The notes below the pieces were generated by a model. The model was given only the letters and a program-made list of their open reading frames with translations, was not told the origin of the DNA and ran no database searches. A stretch of DNA of 64,000 nt from Burkholderiales bacterium. GTDB taxonomy: Bacteria > Pseudomonadota > Gammaproteobacteria > Burkholderiales > Burkholderiaceae_F. Below are positions 51,519-62,779 of this stretch, one piece after another. A program made the position numbers and the translations under genes. Positions within the stretch are counted from its first letter, which is position 1, and each line of letters opens with the position of its first letter. The stretch is taken from positions 1 through 64,000 of the forward strand of contig JADCGX010000001.1 in NCBI GenBank assembly GCA_020248785.1, written 5' to 3'.

Positions 51519-53552
51519 TCAGATCTGCTGCGGGTCGACCTCGATCTGCCAGCGCACGCGCGGCCGATGCTCGGCGGCAATGCGCGCCACCTGCGCCAGC
51601 CAGCCGACGAGGAAGGCCTGCAGCGCCGCGCGCTGGCGCGACTCCACCAGCAGTTGCGCGCGATGCATGCCGGCCAAACGCTCGAGCGGCATGGGCACCG
51701 GGTCGAACAGGCGCACGACCCCCGCGTCGCCAGCCGCATCGCGCGCGGCGCCGAGCACGCCGAGCGCGTGCGCCATCACCCTGGCCTCGGTGGTCAGCAG
51801 CGCCTGGTGCACGAAGGGCGGCAGTTGCGCGCTCTCGCGTTCAGCCAGCTGCTGGTTGGCGAAGCCAACGTAGTCCCCCGCGGCAAGGGCCGCGAGCAGC
51901 GGATGGGTCGGGTAGCGCGTCTGCACCAGCACCTCGCTCGCGCGGCCGGAGCGACCCGCGCGACCGGCCACCTGCAGCAGGGTGGCGAACAGCCGCTCGG
52001 GCGCGCGAAAGTCCGGCGCCACCAGCTGCGCATCGGCATTGAGCACGGCCACCAGCGTCACGCGCTGGAAGTCGTGCCCCTTGGCAATCATCTGCGTGCC
52101 CACCAGCACGTCGGTCTCGCCTGCATGCACGGCATCGAGCGCATCGCGCGCGGCGTGGCGCTTGCGCGTGCTGTCGCGGTCCAGTCGCGCAATGCGCGCG
52201 CCGGGCAGCACATCGGCCAGCGCCTCCTCGATGCGCTGCGTGCCATGGCCGACCGCGCGCAGATCGACATTGCCGCAGGTAGGGCAGGCGCGCGGCACGC
52301 GGGCCTGCCAGCCACAGTGATGGCATCGCAGCGTGCCGTCGCCCTTGTGATACGCCGCGAAGGTCGAGCAGCGCACGCATTGCGAGACCCAGCCGCAGCC
52401 CTCGCAGGCGATCACCGGCGCATAGCCGCGGCGGTTGATGAAGACCAGCGCCTGCTCGCCGCGCGCCAGCGCAGCCTGTAACGCGGTGCGCACGGCCTGC
52501 GTCAGGCCCTGCTGTGGCGGGTCCTCGCGCGTGTCGATCATGCGCACCTGCACCTGGCCCTGTGCGCCACCGCCGGCGCGTGCGGCGAGCCTGAGCAGCA
52601 CGTAGCGACCGCGCTGCGCCTGCGCCCAGGTCTCGATCGCCGGCGTGGCCGAGCCCAGCACCACCGGCACACGTGCAAGCTGCGCGCGCTTGATGGCCAG
52701 GTCGCGCGCCGAGTAGCGCACGCCGTCGCCCGCCTTGAACGAGGCGTCATGCTCCTCATCGACGACGATCAGGGCCAGCTGCGGCAGCGACGCAAACACC
52801 GCCAGCCGCGTGCCCAGCACCAGCCGCGCGCGCCCCTCGTGCGCGGCCAGCCATTGCGCCGAGCGCTCCGCTGCCGGCAGGCCGCTGTGCAGGACAGCCA
52901 CGCCCGCGTGCGGAAAGCGGGCGCGCAAGCGTGCCTCGAACTGCGGGGTGAGGTTGATCTCTGGCACCAGCAGCAGCACCTGCGCGCGCGGGTCACGCGC
53001 CAGACGCCGTGCCGCCGCTTCCAGGTAGACCTCGGTCTTGCCGCTGCCGGTGACCCCATGGAGCAGATGCGGCGCGAAACCGACTGCCGCGTCGATCGCC
53101 TCGACCGCAGTGCATTGCTCGGCGTTCAGTGCGAAGGCGGGTTGTGCTGCGCCATCGGTCGCGGCATGACCCGCGCCGACTTCGCGCTGGCGCAGGCGTT
53201 GCAAGCTCGCCAGAAAGCGTGGTCCCGGCGGCGTGCGCAGCGCGGGCGGCAGCGCGGGCACCGCCACCTCACCCCAGCAGTGCTGGTAGTACGTGCCGGA
53301 GAACGCGGTGAGTGCGAGCCAGTTGGCGTCGAGCGGCGCGACCTCGTCGACCACACGCAGCACCGCGCGCAGACGGGCCTGATCAACGGTGGCGCTGTGG
53401 GTCAGCGCCACGACAATGCCGCTGACTTGGCGTCGCCCAAGCGGCACTACGCAACAGGAGCCGATCTGCGCTGCGGCCTGCAATGCCTCCGGCAGCGCGT
53501 ATTCCAACGGCTGCGCAAGGGGCGCGTCGACGACGACGCGGGCAATCGTCAT
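51519..53552 (-). CDS. priA: Primosomal replication protein N' (helicase PriA)
   Basis: 677 aa from the ATG at 53552 (MTIARVVVDAPL); a longer in-frame extension runs through AT-richer non-coding sequence and is rejected. The 3' DNA-binding domain occupies about 1-110. The helicase core has Walker A (GVTGSGKTEVYLEAA), DEEH (IVVDEEHDASFKAGD), GSATPAIE and QVAGRAGRSGR. The eight zinc cysteines lie in CEGCGWVSQCVRC and CHHCGWQARVPRACPTCG. PriA reloads the replisome at collapsed forks. It sits downstream of hemE on the same strand across a 345-bp gap. Confidence 0.95.
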   Translation of the reverse strand: MTIARVVVDAPLAQPLEYALPEALQAAAQIGSCCVVPLGRRQVSGIVVALTHSATVDQARLRAVLRVVDEVAPLDANWLALTAFSGTYYQHCWGEVAVPALPPALRTPPGPRFLASLQRLRQREVGAGHAATDGAAQPAFALNAEQCTAVEAIDAAVGFAPHLLHGVTGSGKTEVYLEAAARRLARDPRAQVLLLVPEINLTPQFEARLRARFPHAGVAVLHSGLPAAERSAQWLAAHEGRARLVLGTRLAVFASLPQLALIVVDEEHDASFKAGDGVRYSARDLAIKRAQLARVPVVLGSATPAIETWAQAQRGRYVLLRLAARAGGGAQGQVQVRMIDTREDPPQQGLTQAVRTALQAALARGEQALVFINRRGYAPVIACEGCGWVSQCVRCSTFAAYHKGDGTLRCHHCGWQARVPRACPTCGNVDLRAVGHGTQRIEEALADVLPGARIARLDRDSTRKRHAARDALDAVHAGETDVLVGTQMIAKGHDFQRVTLVAVLNADAQLVAPDFRAPERLFATLLQVAGRAGRSGRASEVLVQTRYPTHPLLAALAAGDYVGFANQQLAERESAQLPPFVHQALLTTEARVMAHALGVLGAARDAAGDAGVVRLFDPVPMPLERLAGMHRAQLLVESRQRAALQAFLVGWLAQVARIAAEHRPRVRWQIEVDPQQI

Positions 53553-53642
53553 GGTCCACGGTCCCGATGAAACCCTTGCGGCGCCACGACGTGCTTCAGC
53601 TAAGTGACTGATTTTTGTGCTGGAGCAAGGGTCTTCCCGGCC

Positions 53643-53839
53643 TGTGGATAGTTTTGTGGACAAAACGGCGGGTAACTTCCGAGTCCACCCGACCCCAACC
53701 TTGGTGTTTGGTTGTCCCGACAGTGCAGCGGTTAACTTCCGCTGACGATTCAAGCACTTGCGACGAAGACACGTGGTTTGCGACCTATTGACGGCCGCCG
53801 AGCCGCGCCAATTCGGCCTTGGCGCTGTTTTGTGAATAA
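53643..53839. promoter_or_regulatory. Cluster of DnaA-box-like sites in the priA-hemE gap
   Basis: TGTGGATAG (53643-53651) and TGTGGACAA (53655-53663) are one mismatch each from TGTGNATAA, in tandem with 12-bp spacing; TGTGAATAA (53831-53839) is an exact match to the same consensus (TTATTCACA on the other strand). The surrounding 345-bp gap 53553-53897 is AT-richer than the genome and holds no gene. It could be a DnaA-controlled promoter for priA or a DnaA-titration site; whether it is an origin cannot be told from this. Confidence 0.4.
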
Positions 53840-53897
53840 GTCAAGCGCTTCTGCCCTGCGACCACCGATCGTTGCCGCGTCGCAAAAGGGGTATGGA

Positions 53898-54977
53898 TCA
53901 GCGCAAGCGGCGGCTATGGCGATGCACTTCGTCGGCCAGGATGTCCACAGATTCGGGCGGCGTGAACTGCGAGATGCCGTGCCCGAGGTTGAAGACGTGG
54001 CCGCCCCAGCGTCCATCGGCGCGCTGCGGCCGGCCATAGCTGTCGAGCACCCGCCGGGCTTCCTTGCGAAGCGCGTCCTCACCTGCAAAGAGCGACATCG
54101 GGTCGAGATTGCCCTGTAGCGCGCAACGGTCATCGATGCGGGCGCGCGCCCGGCCCAGATCGACCGTCCAGTCCAGACCCACCGCATCGGCACCGCAGTC
54201 AGCGATCGCTTCGAGCCAGAGACCGCCGCCCTTGGTGAACACAATCACGGGCACACGTTCGCCGTCGACCTCACGCCGCAGGCCGGCGACGACCCGGCGC
54301 ATGTAGGCCAGCGAAAACGCCTGATAAGCGCCGTCGGCCAGCGCACCGCCCCAAGTGTCGAACACCATCACCGCTTGGGCACCGGCCCGGATCTGCGCGT
54401 TCAGGTAGTCCATCACCGCCTTGGCATTGATCTCGAGAATCTTGTGCAGCAGGTCCGGGCGCGCATACAGCATCGTCTTGACGCGTCGGAAGTCATCCGA
54501 GCCGCCACCTTCGACCATGTAGCAGGCGAGCGTGAACGGACTGCCGGAAAAGCCGATCAGCGGAATGCGGTTGGCCAGTGCACGCCGGATCTCGCGCACG
54601 CCATCGAGCACGTAGGTGAGCGTGAGCTCCGGGTCCGGCGCGGCGAGCTTGGCGACATCGGCCTCCTCGCGCACCGGCCGCTCGAACTTGGGTCCTTCGC
54701 CGTCAGCGAAGTACAGCCCGAGGCCCATCGCATCCGGCACGGTGAGGATGTCGGAGAACAGGATCGCCGCGTCCAGCGCAAAGCGATCGACCGGCTGCAT
54801 CGTCACTTCGGTCGCGTAAGCGGGGCTCTTGGCCAGACCGAGGAAGCTGCCCGCGCGCTTGCGCGTAGCGTTGTACTCGGGCAGGTAGCGGCCCGCCTGA
54901 CGCATCAGCCACAGCGGGGTGTAGTCGGTGGGCTGGCGCAGCAGCGCGCGCAGCAGCGTGTCGTTGGCAGGCTTCAC
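53898..54977 (-). CDS. hemE: Uroporphyrinogen decarboxylase
   Basis: 359 aa from the GTG at 54977 ([34 protein letters not shown] follows), the family length. A longer in-frame start at 55085 would cross a terminator hairpin at 55074-55098 and is rejected. The binding-pocket sequence [11 protein letters not shown] carries the Arg, and [19 protein letters not shown] carries the catalytic Asp; FDTWGGALA and HVFNLGHGI complete the TIM-barrel signatures. It decarboxylates uroporphyrinogen III to coproporphyrinogen III in heme synthesis. No Shine-Dalgarno sequence precedes the GTG. Confidence 0.93.
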   Translation of the reverse strand: MKPANDTLLRALLRQPTDYTPLWLMRQAGRYLPEYNATRKRAGSFLGLAKSPAYATEVTMQPVDRFALDAAILFSDILTVPDAMGLGLYFADGEGPKFERPVREEADVAKLAAPDPELTLTYVLDGVREIRRALANRIPLIGFSGSPFTLACYMVEGGGSDDFRRVKTMLYARPDLLHKILEINAKAVMDYLNAQIRAGAQAVMVFDTWGGALADGAYQAFSLAYMRRVVAGLRREVDGERVPVIVFTKGGGLWLEAIADCGADAVGLDWTVDLGRARARIDDRCALQGNLDPMSLFAGEDALRKEARRVLDSYGRPQRADGRWGGHVFNLGHGISQFTPPESVDILADEVHRHSRRLR

Positions 54978-55073
54978 GGGACGAAAACGTCGATCGGGGG
55001 CCGCGATTCTGGCATGCGGCGTCGCGACCACGCAGACCCTGTGCGACGGCGCTTGCGCAAGCGCAGAAAACAC

Positions 55074-55098
55074 AAAGCGGGCCACGCGGGCCCGCTTT
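55074..55098 (-). terminator. Terminator between the 52-aa secreted peptide gene and hemE
   Basis: A 10-bp perfect stem (AAAGCGGGCC with GGCCCGCTTT) with loop ACGCG is followed on the minus strand by TGTGTTTTCTGC. It lies 24 bp downstream of the small gene's stop and separates it from hemE. Confidence 0.75.
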
Positions 55099-55121
55099 GC
55101 AGTCGAACGAGACAGCCGCGA

Positions 55122-55280
55122 TTACTTCTTGGCGGCGGGCTGCTCGCAACCCTTCATTTTCGGATCTTTCTTGCACTCTTCAGCCGTAGGCTTCTTGACT
55201 TCGGCTTTCTTCTCTTGGGCGATGGCAACGCCGGACACGGCGAAGGCGCCAACGATCACGGCAGCAAGCAGCTTTTTCAT
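55122..55280 (-). CDS. Small secreted Lys-rich peptide
   Basis: 52 aa, previously easy to miss because of its size. MKKLLAAVIVGAFAVSGVAIAQ is a clear signal peptide cleaved after IAQ-like residues near 22. The mature part is only about 30 residues: nine Lys, several Glu, two cysteines (C36 and C45, in EECKKDPKMKGCEQ) and a C-terminal PAAKK. AGGA lies seven bases before the ATG and a strong terminator follows 24 bp after the stop, so it looks like a single-gene transcript. I do not recognise a family. The cysteine pair could form one disulfide or bind a metal or cofactor in the periplasm. Confidence 0.75.
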   Translation of the reverse strand: MKKLLAAVIVGAFAVSGVAIAQEKKAEVKKPTAEECKKDPKMKGCEQPAAKK

Positions 55281-55479
55281 GGTTGTTCCTGGAACGGTTG
55301 GTTGGTCGATCTAAGTTCGCCCGCGCTTGAAGGAGTCCCTCCTTAGCCCTGGGCTGAGCGGCTAACGCGTAGCCGGCGGCAAGGTTGACACAGGTCGCAG
55401 AGACCGGCGGGCGGATGCTCAGAGGAGCTGGGCGAAGTGATGCGTTTTCGCGACGCGACTGACGCCGGGTGGCGACAGG

Positions 55480-57636
55480 TCAGAGGGGCCAGTCCAAGCC
55501 GGCCAGCCAGGTGCGCCCCGGCGCCGGCTCGAAGAAACGGCCATTGCCTTCGTTGACGATGATCGATCCGGCATAGCGGCGAGCGAAGAGATTGTCGACA
55601 CGGGCAAAGAGCCTGGGCTTGCCGAGCACCAGGAGTGTCCGCGCGACGCTCAGGCCCAGCACTGCATATCCTCCCGCGGCGTCGGTGTTGCGGTCGTCAA
55701 CCGCGATCTCGGACTGCGCGCGCCACTCCGCTACAAGGTCGGCCCAGGACGCGCGGTAACGGACCTCGGCAAATGCCGTGAACTCCGGCACCCCTGGCAA
55801 GGCATTTCCCCGAGTAACCGGTAGGGTCGGCGTCAAGCAGGGCGCCGGGCCACAAGTGAGAAACGGCGTGTCGAAGCGCGCGTCCAGCCACGTCAGGCTT
55901 GCGGTGGCCGACACGCGCCCTTGCGGCTGCCACTGCACGCTGGCCTCGATGCCATCGCGCCGGGTTCTCGCGACGTTGCCGAAGGAGGCGCGGCCGCCGG
56001 CATTGGTGCGCACCACGATCTCGTCGTCGGTGCGTACGCTGAACAGCGCCAGCGCCGCCCGCCAGTGTCCCGCCACGAGCTTGGTGCCTACCTCCACGTT
56101 GTCGCTGCGCGCAGCCTCCAGTGCCGTGTTCAGGCCCGCGCTGCCATCGGGGCGATAGGCGAGCTCGTTCAGCGTTGGCGTCTCGAAGCCGCGGCCGTAG
56201 GCGGCATACACGCTCCAGCTTGCGCCCGGCCGATAGACCAGCCCCAGTGTTGGATTCACCGCCGAGAAGCTCGTCTCGCCGGAGTCGTCGCCATTGGTGC
56301 CGCGGATGAAGCGATCGTCGCTGCGCACGTCGATGGTCGAGCCGCGCACGCCCGCGTGCGCGCTCCAGGCGGGCGCAAGCCGCCACTCGACCTGCGCATA
56401 GGCATCGAGCGCCTGGACGCGGTTGTCCTCGTCGCGGCGCAGCTTGCCCTGCACGCCGAGCGTGGGCGCAGTTGGCGGCCCGACGAAGTTCTCGAAGCCG
56501 CGCCGCGCCTCATCCATCAGCTCGACGTTGACGCCGACACTGGCCGTGACCGTTGCGAACTGCATGGTTGCGCGCAGGTCGGCGCCGCCGAAGCCGCGGT
56601 CGAAGTCGATCACGCCGCCAGGACTGCCTGGATTGAGCTGCGTGGTCACGGGAATCGCCTGAAACTGGGTCACGCTGCGCTCACCCAGCCAGGCGGTGGT
56701 GGTGAGCGTCAGTGGCACGCCAAAGAGCGCCAGATCGGAGCGCAGGTCGCCGCCGATGGTGGTCTGCCGCGTGGTCTTGCGCGTGTAAAACTGGCGCGCC
56801 AAGGGCGAGGTCTGGTCGGGATCGGCGTCGAATTGCGCGCGCGTCAGGCCGAGCGGGTCCTGTGCATCGGGCATCGCCAGCGAGTTGAGCGAGACGCGAA
56901 GCCGGCCCAGCGGTATGTCGTCCAGCGCAACGCGCAAATGCACGCTGTCGCGCCGCGCCGCGCTATGCGGTCGCGTGCCATCAGTCTCGAAGCGCCCGGC
57001 ATCCAGGGCAAAGCTCGCGCGCTCCGTACCGCCGCTGCCGGCAAGGCCGGCGCGCCACGTGCCGTCGCTGCCATAAGCCCCGCTGACGACGAACTGCGGC
57101 TCGCCGCGCGGCAATTGCGTGGTCAATGCGATTACGCCCCCCGATGAGTTGCCGTAGAGCGCCGAAAATGGGCCGCGCATCACCTCGATGCGCTCGGCCT
57201 GAGTCAGCGGAAAGTGCGAGACCTGTCCCTGCCCGTCCGGAAAACTTGCCGGCACGCCGTCGACATACAGGCGCAGGCCGCGCACGCCAAAGGTCGAACG
57301 GCTGCCGAAGCCGCGCGACGAGATCTGCAGGTCCTGCGCGTAGTTCTGCCGGTTCAACACGACCAAGCCGGGCACGCGCCCGAGCGACTCGGACAGATTG
57401 ATGCGCAGGCGGGCGTCGCGGATGGTGTCGCCCTCAACAACATCGACCGAAGCAGGAACATCGAGCCATTGACGCGCGCCGCGCGTGGCCAAGATGACCA
57501 CGGGCGCGAGCGCCTCTGCCTGCGCCTGCGCCTGCGCACCGGCCGGCGAAACAGGCTCGGCGAACACGGCGGGCACGGATGCGAGGCCAAAGCAAAGCCA
57601 GCTTGCGCGCGCGCGCTGCGGCAACGACCGCGGCAA
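55480..57636 (-). CDS. TonB-dependent outer membrane receptor
   Basis: 718 aa from a TTG at 57636 chosen because GGAGGA (57646-57641) lies four bases upstream and a signal peptide follows directly (RASWLCFGLASVPAVFAEP). The plug domain shows VVILATRGARQWLDVPASVDVV, LSESLGRVPGLVV, ISSRGFGSRSTFGVRGLRLYVDGVP and IEVMRGPFSALYGNSSGG; the rest alternates strands of a 22-stranded barrel. It imports a ligand across the outer membrane using TonB energy. Ligand unknown: no biosynthesis, ABC transporter or Fur-box could be assigned nearby. The leader carries a 24-bp perfect palindrome. Confidence 0.88.
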   Translation of the reverse strand: MPRSLPQRARASWLCFGLASVPAVFAEPVSPAGAQAQAQAEALAPVVILATRGARQWLDVPASVDVVEGDTIRDARLRINLSESLGRVPGLVVLNRQNYAQDLQISSRGFGSRSTFGVRGLRLYVDGVPASFPDGQGQVSHFPLTQAERIEVMRGPFSALYGNSSGGVIALTTQLPRGEPQFVVSGAYGSDGTWRAGLAGSGGTERASFALDAGRFETDGTRPHSAARRDSVHLRVALDDIPLGRLRVSLNSLAMPDAQDPLGLTRAQFDADPDQTSPLARQFYTRKTTRQTTIGGDLRSDLALFGVPLTLTTTAWLGERSVTQFQAIPVTTQLNPGSPGGVIDFDRGFGGADLRATMQFATVTASVGVNVELMDEARRGFENFVGPPTAPTLGVQGKLRRDEDNRVQALDAYAQVEWRLAPAWSAHAGVRGSTIDVRSDDRFIRGTNGDDSGETSFSAVNPTLGLVYRPGASWSVYAAYGRGFETPTLNELAYRPDGSAGLNTALEAARSDNVEVGTKLVAGHWRAALALFSVRTDDEIVVRTNAGGRASFGNVARTRRDGIEASVQWQPQGRVSATASLTWLDARFDTPFLTCGPAPCLTPTLPVTRGNALPGVPEFTAFAEVRYRASWADLVAEWRAQSEIAVDDRNTDAAGGYAVLGLSVARTLLVLGKPRLFARVDNLFARRYAGSIIVNEGNGRFFEPAPGRTWLAGLDWPL

Positions 57637-57660
57637 GGAATCCTCCAGAACCTCGCGTGT

Positions 57661-57684
57661 TCGTCGCCACCATGGTGGCGACGA
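57661..57684. promoter_or_regulatory. 24-bp perfect palindrome in the receptor leader
   Basis: The half-site TCGTCGCCACCA is followed at once by its exact reverse complement, centred at 57672.5. It ends 15 bp upstream of the receptor's ribosome site. It may be an operator for a dimeric regulator or form an mRNA hairpin. It is the main feature of the 355-bp gap 57637-57991, apart from the terminator of the atp operon. Confidence 0.6.
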
Positions 57685-57937
57685 CGCCGCCCCTATGGTG
57701 CATGATGCCTGCGCTTGCTCCCCTGCTTGGCGTTCACGCACGAGCGCCTGGGGCTGGCAGTGCAATCTCCACGGATCGTGCATCCTGCCTCGTCCCTCGC
57801 TGCTCGCTGCCAGCGGTATGCCCCGAACGTCCTGGGCACGCTCGACGGTGAACACGTCAGGCGCGACGCGCAGGCGGTGGCGGGCTCTTGTTCACGGGAA
57901 GAGAGGTTGGGGCGATGACGCGCCGTGGACCGTACGG

Positions 57938-57967
57938 CAAAAAAAGACGGGCGACCCCAGTCGCCCG
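57938..57967 (-). terminator. Rho-independent terminator of the ATP synthase operon
   Basis: On the minus strand an 8-bp stem (CGGGCGAC with GTCGCCCG, loop of four bases) is followed by TCTTTTTTTGCC. It lies 24 bp beyond the atpC stop and closes the operon. Confidence 0.9.
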
Positions 57968-57991
57968 CTCTGTTTCCAGCGCTGAAGCCGC

Positions 57992-58408
57992 TTACCTGCC
58001 GCGCAACCGCTTGATCGCGGAAAGCTGCGCAGCGAGCGCCGACATTTCGGCTTCGACCTTGGCAATCTCCAGATCCGAGCCGGCGTTCCTGCGCGCCTCC
58101 TCGGCCGCACGCAGCGCCTCGGTTGCCTTGACCTCGTCGAGGTCCTTGGCGCGGATCGCCGTGTCGGCCAGCACCGTCACCGTGTTTGGCTGGACCTCGA
58201 GGATGCCGCCGGCGACGAACACCTGGTCTTCCTCGGTCTTGCCGGTCTGCTTGATGCGCACCACACCGGGCCGGATGCGCGTGATCAGCGGCGTGTGCTT
58301 GGGATAGATGCCGAGCTCGCCGGCTTCGCCCGGGAGCACGACAAAGTCCGCTTCTCCCGCGAAGATGCTCTCTTCGGCGGAGACGACGTCGACGTGGATG
58401 GTGGACAT
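57992..58408 (-). CDS. atpC: ATP synthase F1 epsilon subunit
   Basis: 138 aa from the ATG at 58408 ([16 protein letters not shown]), preceded by GGAAG. The N-terminal beta-sandwich (about 1-85: [40 protein letters not shown]) and the C-terminal two-helix hairpin (about 88-138: [21 protein letters not shown]) are complete. Epsilon is part of the rotor stalk and can inhibit ATP hydrolysis when the hairpin is extended. It is the last gene of the operon, 12 bp after an inserted lipoprotein gene. Confidence 0.95.
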   Translation of the reverse strand: MSTIHVDVVSAEESIFAGEADFVVLPGEAGELGIYPKHTPLITRIRPGVVRIKQTGKTEEDQVFVAGGILEVQPNTVTVLADTAIRAKDLDEVKATEALRAAEEARRNAGSDLEIAKVEAEMSALAAQLSAIKRLRGR

Positions 58409-58420
58409 TGCAACTTCCAA

Positions 58421-60162
<1,742 letters not shown>

Positions 60163-61044
60163 TTAGGAGATCGCCGCTGCGCCGCCGACGATCTCGGAAA
60201 TTTCTTTCGTGATACCGGCCTGGCGCGTCTTGTTGTAGACGAGCTGCAGCTCCTCGATCAGCTTCTTGGCGTTGTCACTGGCGGCCTTCATCGCCACCAT
60301 GCGCGCGCTCTGCTCGGAGGCCAGGTTCTCGGCCAGCGACTGGTACACGATGGCCTCGACGTAACGGGTCATCAGCTCGTCGATCACGCGCTGGGCATCC
60401 GGCTCGTAGATGTAGTCCCAGCTGTAGGCGCGCTTTTCTTCCTCGCTCTGCGCAAAGCGCTCGGCCGACAGCGGCAGCAGTTGCTCGATCACCGGCTCCT
60501 GCTTCATTGTGTTGATGAAGCGCGAGTAGGCGATGTACACGGCGTCGACGCGGCCCTCGGCATACGCGTCCAGTTGCACCTTGACCGGGCCTACCAGGCG
60601 CTCCAGGTGTGGCTTGTCGCCCAGTTGCACAGCGTGCGAGACGACATTGGCGTTCATGCGCTGCAGAAAGCCGAAGCCCTTGTTGCCAATCGCGGTGGCC
60701 TGGAACTTCACCGACTCGGCTTCCCACTGCTTGACCCGCTGCAGCACGGCGCGCTGGATGTTCGTGTTCAGGCCGCCGCACAGGCCCTTGTCGGTCGACA
60801 CGAGAATCAGACCCACGTTGCGCAGCTGATCGCGCTTGACCACGAACGGGTGGCGGTACTCTGGATTGGCGCTGGCCAAGTGCGCAACGATGTTGCGGAT
60901 CTTGTCCCCATACGGGCGCGTGTTGCGCATGCGGTCCTGCGCCTTGCGCATCTTCGACGCGGCCACCATTTCCATCGCCTTGGTGATCTTGCGCGTGTTC
61001 TGCACGCTCTTGATCTTGACGCGGATCTCTTTGGTACTTGGCAT
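60163..61044 (-). CDS. atpG: ATP synthase F1 gamma subunit
   Basis: 293 aa. The conserved N-terminal helix ([36 protein letters not shown]) and C-terminal helix ([45 protein letters not shown]) that form the rotor coiled coil are intact, and the central [10 protein letters not shown] (here [13 protein letters not shown]) is present. Gamma turns inside the alpha-beta hexamer and couples proton flow to catalysis. It lies 33 bp upstream of atpD and 127 bp downstream of atpA on the same strand. Confidence 0.97.
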   Translation of the reverse strand: MPSTKEIRVKIKSVQNTRKITKAMEMVAASKMRKAQDRMRNTRPYGDKIRNIVAHLASANPEYRHPFVVKRDQLRNVGLILVSTDKGLCGGLNTNIQRAVLQRVKQWEAESVKFQATAIGNKGFGFLQRMNANVVSHAVQLGDKPHLERLVGPVKVQLDAYAEGRVDAVYIAYSRFINTMKQEPVIEQLLPLSAERFAQSEEEKRAYSWDYIYEPDAQRVIDELMTRYVEAIVYQSLAENLASEQSARMVAMKAASDNAKKLIEELQLVYNKTRQAGITKEISEIVGGAAAIS

Positions 61045-61171
61045 GGGTTATGTCGACGTGATGTACGCGCGCTTCGCGCGCACGTGCATCTCGTCGAGTC
61101 CAGTCAGATGTTCTTGCTTGGGGCGGCCCGGCGCAAGAACATGGTTCAACTGCAACGTTCGCTCCGTGAGA

Positions 61172-62713
61172 TCAGTACGCGCCGGTCTTCTTGAACTCGG
61201 TGATCGCGGCCGACAGCGCCGCCTCGTCGTCCTTGGACAGGTCCTTGGTCGACTCGATGCGCTCGACGAGCGCGGCGTGCTTGCTCTTCAGGAACTCGCG
61301 CAGCGCCTTCTCGGCCGCCAGCGCCTTCTTGACGTCGACGTCGTCGAAGTGGCCGTTGTTCACGGCAAACAGCGTGACCGCCTGCTCCCAGACCTGCAGC
61401 GGCTGGTACTGCGGCTGCTTCATCAGCTCGGTGACCAGGCGGCCGCGATCGAGCTGCTTGCGGGTGGCGTCGTCGAGGTCGGAGGCGAACTGGGCAAAGG
61501 CCGCCAGCTCGCGGTACTGCGCCAGCGCCAGGCGCACGCCGCCGCCCAGCTTCTTGATGACCTTGGTCTGCGCCGCACCGCCGACGCGCGACACCGAGAT
61601 GCCCGCGTTGATGGCGGGACGGATGCCGGCGTTGAACAGATCGGTCTCGAGGAAGATCTGGCCGTCGGTGATCGAGATCACGTTGGTCGGCACGAACGCG
61701 GTCACGTCGCCGGCCTGCGTCTCGATGATCGGCAGGGCGGTAAGCGAGCCGGTCTTGCCCTTGACCTCGCCATTGGTGAACTTCTCGACGTATTCCTCGT
61801 TCACGCGCGCGGCGCGTTCGAGCAGGCGCGAGTGCAGGTAGAACACGTCGCCGGGATACGCCTCGCGGCCCGGCGGACGGCGCAGCAACAGCGACACCTG
61901 ACGGTAGGCCCAGGCCTGCTTGGTCAGGTCGTCATAGATGATCAGCGCGTCCTGGCCGCGGTCGCGGAAGTACTCGCCCATGGTGCAGCCGGAGTACGGC
62001 GCGATGTATTGCAGGGCCGCCGAATCAGAGGCCGACGCCGCCACGATGATCGTGTAGGCCATCGCGCCGGTTTCCTCGAGCTTGCGCACCACGTTGGCGA
62101 TCGTCGAAGCCTTCTGCCCGATCGCGACGTACACGCAGATGACGTCCTTGCCCTTCGAATTGATGATCGTGTCGACCGCCACCGCCGTCTTGCCGGTCTG
62201 GCGGTCGCCGATGATGAGCTCCCGCTGCCCGCGGCCCACCGGCACCATCGCGTCGATGGCCTTCAGGCCCGTCTGCAGCGGCTGCGCCACAGACTTGCGC
62301 CACATCACGCCGGGCGCCACCTTCTCGATCACGTCGGTCATCTTGGCGTTGATCGGGCCCTTGCCGTCGATCGGCTGGCCGAGCGAGTTGACCACGCGGC
62401 CGATCAGCTCGGGGCCGACCGGCACCGACAGGATGCGCCCGGTCGCCTTGACCGTGTCGCCCTCCTTGATGTGCTCGTAGGCACCGAGCACGACCGCACC
62501 GACTGAGTCCCGCTCGAGGTTGAGCGCGAGGCCGAAGGTGTTGCCGGGGAACTCGAGCATCTCGCCCTGCATGGCATCCGACAGGCCATGGATGCGGCAG
62601 ATGCCGTCGGTCACGGACACGACCGTGCCCTGGGTGCGGATCTCAGCGGAGACGCCGAGCCCCTGGATGCGGCTCTTCAGCAGTTCGCTGATTTCGGAAG
62701 GATTGAGTTGCAT
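61172..62713 (-). CDS. atpA: ATP synthase F1 alpha subunit
   Basis: 513 aa, the normal length. Walker A is GDRQTGKT in [20 protein letters not shown], and the regulatory domain includes [21 protein letters not shown] with the Asp of Walker B and the Arg that reaches the beta active site ([17 protein letters not shown]). The N-terminal beta barrel (about 25-95) and C-terminal helical domain are complete. Alpha subunits bind nucleotide non-catalytically. The 127-bp gap between this gene and atpG is the longest inside the operon and contains no further gene. Confidence 0.97.
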   Translation of the reverse strand: MQLNPSEISELLKSRIQGLGVSAEIRTQGTVVSVTDGICRIHGLSDAMQGEMLEFPGNTFGLALNLERDSVGAVVLGAYEHIKEGDTVKATGRILSVPVGPELIGRVVNSLGQPIDGKGPINAKMTDVIEKVAPGVMWRKSVAQPLQTGLKAIDAMVPVGRGQRELIIGDRQTGKTAVAVDTIINSKGKDVICVYVAIGQKASTIANVVRKLEETGAMAYTIIVAASASDSAALQYIAPYSGCTMGEYFRDRGQDALIIYDDLTKQAWAYRQVSLLLRRPPGREAYPGDVFYLHSRLLERAARVNEEYVEKFTNGEVKGKTGSLTALPIIETQAGDVTAFVPTNVISITDGQIFLETDLFNAGIRPAINAGISVSRVGGAAQTKVIKKLGGGVRLALAQYRELAAFAQFASDLDDATRKQLDRGRLVTELMKQPQYQPLQVWEQAVTLFAVNNGHFDDVDVKKALAAEKALREFLKSKHAALVERIESTKDLSKDDEAALSAAITEFKKTGAY

Positions 62714-62779
62714 CGTCGCAACCTTTCGACAAGTTGAATCTGGTTAGGCGCTAGCGAGCCGAAGTCATCGGGGCCGTCA

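Noticed and set aside
53553..53897. Chromosomal replication origin in the hemE-priA gap
   Set aside because: Only three DnaA-like boxes, no AT-rich unwinding tract and no dnaA, dnaN, gyrB or rnpA nearby; kept only as a DnaA-site cluster.
54978..55085. N-terminal extension of hemE by 36 codons
   Set aside because: It would run across the terminator hairpin at 55074-55098 and gives a protein longer than the family with a non-homologous start.
57685..57937. Cobalamin riboswitch upstream of the TonB-dependent receptor
   Set aside because: No B12-box core or CCACTG-type motif is present in the leader in the correct orientation.
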